Assembly: GCA_910577835.1 (NCBI GenBank)
Contig: CAJTOU010000078.1
Span: forward strand, 1,177-6,513
Length of the DNA stretch: 5,337 bases
Reading direction: 5' to 3'
Origin: an uncultured Lachnospiraceae bacterium
GTDB taxonomy: Bacteria > Bacillota_A > Clostridia > Lachnospirales > Lachnospiraceae
A program made the translations under genes and the position numbers. Each line of letters starts with the position of its first letter. The first letter of the stretch is position 1. Shown here piece by piece: positions 1-5,337 of this stretch. The notes under the pieces are model-generated. The model saw only the letters and a program-made list of their open reading frames with translations. It was not told the origin of the DNA and ran no database searches.

Positions 1-3000
1 CATGGAGATTTTTAGATTCAAAGCAAGAGCCACAGTAATTCCCCAGCTTGTAAGGGGAAATTTTACCGCATCTCTCACATCGATACCAGTTGAAATCCTC
101 GCCTGTAACGACGATTTTTACCGCATCAAGTTTAAGGTAATATTGCTGGTTTGTTCCCGGTCCAAAGAAATCGTTCTTTATACAGTTCAGAAACTCTCCC
201 ATCTTTTTATCATTAAGCCCAGTCATATCTTTTACAATCTGAATGAACTTTTTATCTACAGAAGCAGTAAAATCCCCATTAAGACCAAATGACTGGATCT
301 TGCTTCGTCCCGGAAGGTTTCTTCTAACATCATCCTCAATAGTATTACCAAGAGCCGCACTTCCATCCATTACATCCCAGAAAAGCAAGACTAAGACAGA
401 ACGAAGTATTTCTTTATCAATTACTATATCATAATCATCCTCAAGCTCATAAACACAGTCTTCCAGATTTCCGTCCATAGGCCCAAGAAATCCGAGACCG
501 ATATCTTTGAAAGAACGCGGACTCTCTGTAAAAAAGGTTAACAACTGCTCGTAATAGTCATATGGTAACGGTTCAAAGTTTTCCTTTGAAATATCTTTAC
601 GTCGTTTAAGTTTTTTACGAATCTTCTCAAGATGATCCTGGAAGATATCAGCACTACCGCCAGAGAAGAATTCCAATCTCTGCTCCACGCAGACCACTAA
701 AAACATATTGTACAGTTCTTTCAAGGAATGTTCTCTTCCATCTGCCAACAGTTTCTTTGCAGCCAACATAACAGCCTGACGGAACCCATCCGCATCGGAT
801 GATTTGGACAAGTCAAGTGCAAGCTTTGCCGCATTCTGTCTGGAGTCCGAGAACAAAAGCACCTTCTTACCTTCATTTATAAGTTCAGGCTTTGCTGGTG
901 GTTGAAGTTCGAACTGTGCTTTGGTCAGGTTATAAAAAGGAATGTTACCTTTTGTTGCCAGATCCGTAGGCTTCTTTAATGGCATAATCTTTTTACATTT
1001 TGGGCATGTACCAAACATAAAGCGGTTGTGTTTTCCATCATATTCCGGATAGAGAACCTTAAGCAGTCCGTCGCCGTTCTGGTAGTCAAGATAAAGTTTT
1101 CCTGTTACAGGGTCGAGATATCCCACTTTATCTTTGCCTTTCGGTTCATATCCATCCGGGCAAATATAAAGAAGCATCTCCTGCAGTTCGTTCTCTCCAC
1201 CACTCAACCCTTTATTTGGAAAAGCATACCAATATTCTTTTCCAGATATCTTCTGGACATATATCTTAAAATACAAAGCTCCACATTTGATATGGTTCAC
1301 AAGTTCATACATCCTGCTGCCGCATTCGCACTTTTCACGCGGGATAGAAATCACCCTGCCAATAGGAAGCTTTTCTTCATCAGAATATTTCGCCCCACAG
1401 GTGCACTTCGGACTGGAGCAGGCATATAATCCTTGGATTCCACGGACAAACATATGCAGTCTTACAGGGAAAAGAATCTCACCATTCTTTTTTGCCAAAG
1501 AAACAACAGCAAGCAAAGCGTCAAGGGCATCCCCTGCATACTTACCGTTTCCGAATATCTTCTCTTTTAATTCCGTATAGGATTTTGCACCGTCTCTACA
1601 CAGTTCATGAAGCTTCACAAATGCCTGATAATCCCAGAGATTTGTAAACAGCCATTCCTGTGCATCTGAAGCGGAGATATCCGAAGGCAACTCAATCTGG
1701 AACACATTTTTAGCAAAAGCGCAAATTCTTGTACTAATCTCAGCTTTTGTTACCTGGCTTGTTCCTATGGAAGCAAGAGCCACAGCATCCGTCATCACCT
1801 TAAAATCATTATGAACAATTTCTTTATCACCAAAAAGAGGAACACATTCGGAATATTTCTTTCCGGTGAGACCGTTAAAGAAATCGGATATGGCCTCTTC
1901 GTCTTCTACTGGCATACTTGCGGTCGTAAGAATAAACTGTACTTTCTCAAGAGAAATATCAAGACGCGAAAAAAGCCTGTCAAGAAGGAGCGCGATTTCT
2001 CCGCCTGAGGAACCTCTGTACATATGTGCTTCATCAAGAACAATGAGAAATCTGTTTTCCTCTGATTTGTTCAACCATTCTTTCGTATCATTCCATATAC
2101 CTGCTTCCATCTGACGCATGAGCATATACTCCAACATAGAATAGTTAGTAATCAGTATGTCCGGAGTGTTCTTCTGGATCTCAAATCTGGTGATATATTC
2201 TGCATCATAAGGATTCGGTTTATGAATGTTGTTTTCGAGATTATCAATAAAATCCCTCAGACCTTCTTCCCCGCCATACCTTGCAGGATATTTATTGATG
2301 CTCTTGAATCCATTTATTTTTTTCAACTGTTCTTTCTGTTCTTCTACTGCAGCATACTCATCCACTAGATATTGTTCACGGTATGTTTTTGCGAGATTAA
2401 TATTGCTCTGTTTTTTTGACTCTCCGGAATAGGGGGTTCTTCCGGTATACATACCAAAATGTGGGATACGTCCTGCCCCCGAGCAAGATGTAAAGATATC
2501 CATGAACTCTTTAGCGCCCATAATCTTTCGAAATCTGGCAAGCTGGTCAGATACCAGTGCATTCATAGGATAAATAATAAGAGTTCTTACCCCTGGCATT
2601 TTAAAATCTTTCGGTCTGTTAAGAGATTCCTCAATAGCACGCGCGATAATCGGCCAAAGAAAACATTCTGTCTTACCGGAGCCTGTACCAGTAGATACAA
2701 ACAGGTCTTTCCCCTTCAAAGCACTTGTAAGAGCTTTTACCTGATGAGTAAAAGGGGTGGAATAAATACCAAGTTCCGCATCGACAAGCTTTAAAAGGAC
2801 TTCCTTAACATTATTTTCAATGTCAGCCGTCCGAATACCGTCATTTACCTTGCGATAGGAAGATGATGTCTCAATGTACGGTTCCTTTGCGATGTTAATA
2901 TCATCCGAGCACCTCTCTTCGAGAAGCTCGTCTGCATACAAAAGCAATGTTTCGCTGTTAGCAAGATAATCCGACTTAATATAATTTACCAGCCGATTCC

Positions 3001-3046
3001 TTATTGTCTGGTAGTACTGCTGTACTCCGTTCGCATATCTATCCAT
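1..3046 (-). CDS. Large DruE/DpdJ-like DEAH-box SF2 helicase (N-terminal 1015 residues; 3' end beyond window)
   Basis: The reading frame runs from ATG at 3046 to the left edge with no stop in 1015 codons, so the C-terminus is missing. Visible motifs, by residue: Q-like FTHQ 99-102; Walker A GTGSGKTE 120-127; motif Ia YPMNALVSDQ 159-168; TGRTPYSGE 201-209, family-like; ITNYSMLEYM 299-308; DEAH box 338-341 followed by YRGSSGGE; motif III TAS 375-377; RecA2-entry FSDSRQNAA 732-740. A cysteine-rich region lies between the lobes (C543, C548, C550, C573, C575, C588, C681, C684), and a CxxC-x11-CxxC ribbon sits at 990-1008. This order matches the big DUF1998-associated helicases of antiphage systems (DruE, DpdJ and relatives), typically well over 1500 residues. 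Motifs V and VI and any DUF1998 module would be outside the window. Expected role: cytoplasmic ATP-dependent DNA translocation or unwinding. The start is set by AAAAGGTGAA at 3060-3051. I am sure of the helicase superfamily, moderately sure of the DruE-like group, and unsure of the exact system. Confidence 0.93.
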   Translation of the reverse strand, partial: MDRYANGVQQYYQTIRNRLVNYIKSDYLANSETLLLYADELLEERCSDDINIAKEPYIETSSSYRKVNDGIRTADIENNVKEVLLKLVDAELGIYSTPFTHQVKALTSALKGKDLFVSTGTGSGKTECFLWPIIARAIEESLNRPKDFKMPGVRTLIIYPMNALVSDQLARFRKIMGAKEFMDIFTSCSGAGRIPHFGMYTGRTPYSGESKKQSNINLAKTYREQYLVDEYAAVEEQKEQLKKINGFKSINKYPARYGGEEGLRDFIDNLENNIHKPNPYDAEYITRFEIQKNTPDILITNYSMLEYMLMRQMEAGIWNDTKEWLNKSEENRFLIVLDEAHMYRGSSGGEIALLLDRLFSRLDISLEKVQFILTTASMPVEDEEAISDFFNGLTGKKYSECVPLFGDKEIVHNDFKVMTDAVALASIGTSQVTKAEISTRICAFAKNVFQIELPSDISASDAQEWLFTNLWDYQAFVKLHELCRDGAKSYTELKEKIFGNGKYAGDALDALLAVVSLAKKNGEILFPVRLHMFVRGIQGLYACSSPKCTCGAKYSDEEKLPIGRVISIPREKCECGSRMYELVNHIKCGALYFKIYVQKISGKEYWYAFPNKGLSGGENELQEMLLYICPDGYEPKGKDKVGYLDPVTGKLYLDYQNGDGLLKVLYPEYDGKHNRFMFGTCPKCKKIMPLKKPTDLATKGNIPFYNLTKAQFELQPPAKPELINEGKKVLLFSDSRQNAAKLALDLSKSSDADGFRQAVMLAAKKLLADGREHSLKELYNMFLVVCVEQRLEFFSGGSADIFQDHLEKIRKKLKRRKDISKENFEPLPYDYYEQLLTFFTESPRSFKDIGLGFLGPMDGNLEDCVYELEDDYDIVIDKEILRSVLVLLFWDVMDGSAALGNTIEDDVRRNLPGRSKIQSFGLNGDFTASVDKKFIQIVKDMTGLNDKKMGEFLNCIKNDFFGPGTNQQYYLKLDAVKIVVTGEDFNWYRCERCGKISPYKLGNYCGSCFESKNLH

Positions 3047-4055
3047 AAAATTCACCTTTTCTTGCAGTAAAACCTATTGCTCCAAGAACCTCTGCAGTCT
3101 GTATTGTCAATTCGTTACGTATGATAAAATGATTTCTATCGAAAAATCCATGTCTTGGCCATGCATTCATGAGCAGATAAAAGTATTCCCTATTTGGCAG
3201 TTGTCCAAGGATACAAATATAGGAGTATGCCTCATCTATCGGGCATATGAGTAGCTGCATCGGATTATCATAGTGATACCTAAGAGCAATATATAGCCTT
3301 CGGAATTCTGCCCCCGTTAAGGCATCAAGCTCATCCTCACTGCTATCATCAGCAAAAAGAAGCGTACCGTCCTCTTTTCTAATAGTTTTATAATATGGCC
3401 CCATCTTACTTTTCCGTGCCATCGTCATATTGGATTTCATGTATCCATGCCATGAATTGGATATGTTTCCATAATAGAACGGATTGAAAAATTCCAGTTC
3501 CGCCACATCAATATCTCGTTCATTAAAATCACACTCGTCATATTTCACTTTTATGTATTCTTCCGGTGTCAAACTGTCACGTATGAGAAAATCATTTAGT
3601 TTTACTTCATGTCTAGCATTCCTGCAGTGGATTCCAAGCCCATTTACAATATAATATGTTGCTGGCAGTCCAAAATACAGATAATCTGTTTCAGAAACTT
3701 TTATGGTTTCGCCACTATTATTCAGAACATTGTAATTATTATCAAGTGTCAACAGATATCCTGTCTGTTCATAGATATTCCGAATAAATATTGCAATATC
3801 GATATTTCTTGAAGCAAAAATAAAACGTTTTGCCATTGGACATAGTTCAACATATTTTTTAGACAGGTCATGCAGCAAGATGCTTTGTGCATTCTTACTA
3901 ATCCCTCTCTTACCTTCTTTTTCACTGAGTGCTGATGTAAGGCACCACAGACCGAGAGCTGAATAGATGACCCTATACCCAAAATATTCAGCCGGTTCAT
4001 TGGTATAAGGGTGTATGTTCATGTCATCTGACATGATATTGATCAATTCATTCAC
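3039..4055 (-). CDS. Unrecognised 338-residue protein between coiled-coil gene and helicase
   Basis: This is a complete gene read from GTG at 4055 to TAG at 3041-3039. I recognise no family and see no Walker motif, zinc cluster, signal peptide or convincing membrane segment, so it is probably cytoplasmic. It is rich in aromatic residues, especially Tyr and Phe. An N-terminal helical part (about 1-100) includes EYFGYRVIYSALGLWCL near 23-39. The middle has GLGIHCRNARHE (139-150) and FFNPFYYGNISNSWHGY (189-205), and the acidic stretch DDSSEDELDAL lies at 236-246. The C-terminus carries QLLICPIDEAYSYICILGQL near 267-286 and HGFFDRNHFI near 302-311. The frame stays open upstream to a TTG at 4136, but that start would overlap the upstream gene by 82 bases and I see no reason to prefer it. 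GTG 4055 overlaps the upstream TAG by one base and has AAGGTGG eight bases before it. Tight coupling to the helicase implies a shared function. A druG-like or other accessory subunit is only a guess. Confidence 0.85.
   Translation of the reverse strand: MNELINIMSDDMNIHPYTNEPAEYFGYRVIYSALGLWCLTSALSEKEGKRGISKNAQSILLHDLSKKYVELCPMAKRFIFASRNIDIAIFIRNIYEQTGYLLTLDNNYNVLNNSGETIKVSETDYLYFGLPATYYIVNGLGIHCRNARHEVKLNDFLIRDSLTPEEYIKVKYDECDFNERDIDVAELEFFNPFYYGNISNSWHGYMKSNMTMARKSKMGPYYKTIRKEDGTLLFADDSSEDELDALTGAEFRRLYIALRYHYDNPMQLLICPIDEAYSYICILGQLPNREYFYLLMNAWPRHGFFDRNHFIIRNELTIQTAEVLGAIGFTARKGEFYG
3051..3060 (-). promoter_or_regulatory. Ribosome binding site of the helicase, inside the end of the preceding gene
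   Basis: On the minus strand AAAAGGTGAA precedes the ATG at 3046, with six bases between GGTG (3056-3053) and the start codon. It is embedded in the last codons of the 338-residue gene, whose TAG (3041-3039) falls just after the helicase ATG. The resulting ATGGATAG is an 8-base overlap, which supports this ATG as the true start and suggests translational coupling. Confidence 0.8.
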
Positions 4056-5337
4056 TATCCAAACCACCTTATCAAAATATTTTTCTTCGAACAGCGTCCT
4101 GCTTCTCCTGCATACCGCTGAAGACGTTTGGAACAATTGTAAGGATTCTTCCCAAGAACTTTGGACACGTATGGAAGAAGTGTGAACATTAGCATCTCGT
4201 TCAGATAGCTTTCATCTTCGATCATGTCAGACATCGCATATGCCGTATCCATTCCTAGTCCGCATTCGCATGCAATCTCATAAAATATTTTCTGCGACCG
4301 GCTGTCAACTCCTGTATTGCTTTTGTATGCAGACGAAATTTCTTTTACTTCGGAAGGATCCTCCGTAATATCCTTGATTCTTAATACAGTACTAAAAACA
4401 TCTGCACTGATAAAATGAACTGAAGAAAGAATTTCGTATGGAACAAAACTCAGCGTCTTATCATACATATAGGTAAGGATGATAATCTTGTTGCGATATT
4501 GTTCGAGCACCGGGATTAATTCCAATTCATTACAGTTCCCAATAAAGCCATCAATACAGACAACCCGATCAGGTATATCGGCAAGAAACTTACTTATTTT
4601 TTGTACACCTGCACCTTCCGAATATAGCAGTTGAGCAGCAACTGGCACACCATATAGCGTATTTGCCAAACAATTAGCTAAATTAATTCCCAGTCCTCTT
4701 TTTATCAACACTGGAATACCATGAAAGAAACTTTTTTCAAGATAATCCACAAAATCTACTGAACCATCCTCATTCCTATCAAATCCGATATTTTCAAGGT
4801 TATAACTAAAATATTCATCAAAATCATCCATATCCTCAGGGCATAACGGCATCTTCCGATTGCTACCTGCGTATCTCTTTGAAACAGCTTCTGCAGCAGT
4901 CTCTATATTTTTCTGCGTTTCTAGTGTTTCTTCCAGTTCCCTATTCTTTTGTAGATAGGATTCTTTTTCTTTACTAAGTGCAGAAAGATATTCTTTATAT
5001 GCTTTTTCAACACCAAGCGCTTTATCAAGTGCTTCCTTAAGCTCTCTGATCTGCTTTCGGTCAGATTCCTGGTCTGTTAAAAATGTTGCTCTTTCCGCTT
5101 TATATGTAAAAAGCTGTTTTTCACAACTTCTTACTTTATTTTTCCATGTCTCGATGTCATCCTCGGCTGTAGAAAGTTTAGACGCATATTCAGAAATGCT
5201 GGTCTCGTATCCTGCTGCCTTTTCAGCTTGATCCTTTAGTTTGGAAGTAAGAATGTCAATCCTCTGTTGCATCTCCGCAGTCTTCCATATCTCATCATCC
5301 TGAGCTTTTTTTAGTTCTGCTTCCAATTCGTCTACTT
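4055..5337 (-). CDS. Coiled-coil protein with degenerate AAA+-like domain (5' end beyond window)
   Basis: The frame is open to the right edge: codons for V, D and E precede TTG 5326, so that TTG is probably an internal Leu and the N-terminus is missing. Counting from it, 423 residues are visible. Residues 1 to about 150 are highly charged, Glu/Lys/Leu-rich and heptad-like, predicting a long coiled coil. Residues 160-200 form an acidic linker (CPEDMDDFDEYF). A domain from about 200 then resembles a P-loop NTPase in layout. IPVLIKRGLGINLANCLA (204-221) sits where a Walker A would be, RVVCIDG (254-260) where a Walker B would be, and IIILTYMYDKT (281-291) where sensor 1 would be. The Walker A has no GK[ST], and the Walker B has Asp-Gly instead of Asp-Glu, so ATP hydrolysis is doubtful. 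The last 80 residues look helical, like a lid. It may act as a scaffold, oligomerisation or sensing partner of the helicase. The AAA+ relation is inferred from pattern only. Stop TAG is at 4057-4055. Confidence 0.85.
   Translation of the reverse strand, partial: VDELEAELKKAQDDEIWKTAEMQQRIDILTSKLKDQAEKAAGYETSISEYASKLSTAEDDIETWKNKVRSCEKQLFTYKAERATFLTDQESDRKQIRELKEALDKALGVEKAYKEYLSALSKEKESYLQKNRELEETLETQKNIETAAEAVSKRYAGSNRKMPLCPEDMDDFDEYFSYNLENIGFDRNEDGSVDFVDYLEKSFFHGIPVLIKRGLGINLANCLANTLYGVPVAAQLLYSEGAGVQKISKFLADIPDRVVCIDGFIGNCNELELIPVLEQYRNKIIILTYMYDKTLSFVPYEILSSVHFISADVFSTVLRIKDITEDPSEVKEISSAYKSNTGVDSRSQKIFYEIACECGLGMDTAYAMSDMIEDESYLNEMLMFTLLPYVSKVLGKNPYNCSKRLQRYAGEAGRCSKKNILIRWFG
4064..4070 (-). 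promoter_or_regulatory. Ribosome binding site that fixes the GTG start of the 338-residue gene
   Basis: AAGGTGG on the minus strand (4070-4064) stands eight bases before GTG 4055-4053, within the last codons of the coiled-coil gene (the codons for IRWFG). The stop and start share one base in TAGTG. A close match to the anti-Shine-Dalgarno at normal spacing favours this GTG over the upstream TTG 4136 and over the internal ATG at 4034. Confidence 0.75.

Noticed and set aside
2..292. Plus-strand open frame of 96 codons at the left edge
   Set aside because: It is antisense to the helicase zinc ribbon, whose motifs prove the minus frame is the coding one.
1028..1429. Plus-strand open frame of 133 codons
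   Set aside because: It lies opposite the helicase's zinc-rich region, has no convincing ribosome binding site, and reads as low-information shadow sequence.
21..1785. The same 15 bases, AAGCAAGAGCCACAG, at 21-35 and 1771-1785
   Set aside because: The two copies encode different, unrelated residues in the helicase, in different frames. There is no flanking similarity or third copy, so this is probably chance.
2459..2794. Plus-strand open frame of 111 codons
   Set aside because: It is antisense to the Walker A and motif Ia region of the helicase and has no recognisable protein features.
3749..4000. Minus-strand open frame of 83 codons in another frame of the 338-residue gene
   Set aside because: It is wholly nested in a better supported gene and has no ribosome binding site of note.
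4137..5326. TTG at 5326 as the start of the coiled-coil gene
   Set aside because: The frame remains open to the window edge with coiled-coil-like codons (V, D, E) before it, so the gene most likely begins outside the window.
1..5337. Possible promoter, terminator, CRISPR array or mobile element
   Set aside because: The whole window is coding on one strand with overlapping genes. I saw no repeat array, no transposase, no terminal inverted repeats and no hairpin with a T-tract outside coding sequence.

Overview
The window holds part of one operon, read entirely from the minus strand. It has three consecutive, overlapping genes and no intergenic space. The DNA looks AT-rich (by eye, not counted), the ribosome binding sites are strong AGGTG types, and the codon use is mixed. 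This suggests a Firmicute, perhaps a gut clostridium of the Lachnospiraceae type, but no phylogenetic marker gene confirms it. In transcription order (high to low coordinates) the genes are: (1) the 3' part of a gene for a coiled-coil protein with a degenerate AAA+-like NTPase domain, 5337 to 4055, cut by the right edge; (2) a complete gene for a 338-residue protein I do not recognise, 4055 to 3039; (3) the first 1015 codons of a very large SF2 helicase, 3046 to 1, cut by the left edge.

The helicase is the only gene with a clear family. It has the GTGSGKTE Walker A, a YPMNALVSDQ motif Ia, the DEAH box followed by YRGSSGGE, a cysteine-rich zinc region and an FSDSRQNAA motif. This is the architecture of the large DUF1998-associated helicases of antiphage systems (DruE of Druantia, DpdJ of the Dpd system, and relatives in or near DISARM), which are more distantly related to YprA/MrfA. 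The second RecA lobe's motifs V and VI and any DUF1998 module would lie beyond position 1.

The genes are tightly coupled. Gene 1's TAG shares a base with gene 2's GTG start (TAGTG), and gene 2's TAG lies inside the first codons of the helicase (ATGGATAG). Both starts have an AGGTG-type Shine-Dalgarno at good spacing inside the upstream gene. The three proteins are therefore probably made together and may form one complex.

The inferred picture is a candidate defence module: an ATP-driven DNA translocase or helicase (gene 3) with two accessory proteins, one possibly an oligomerising scaffold or sensor with a dead NTPase fold (gene 1). No nuclease, methyltransferase or other effector is visible here. 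It may be a variant of a known system, such as Druantia type II with its small genes before druE, or something undescribed. The sequence alone does not decide this. I found no RNA genes, mobile elements, CRISPR arrays, promoters or terminators.
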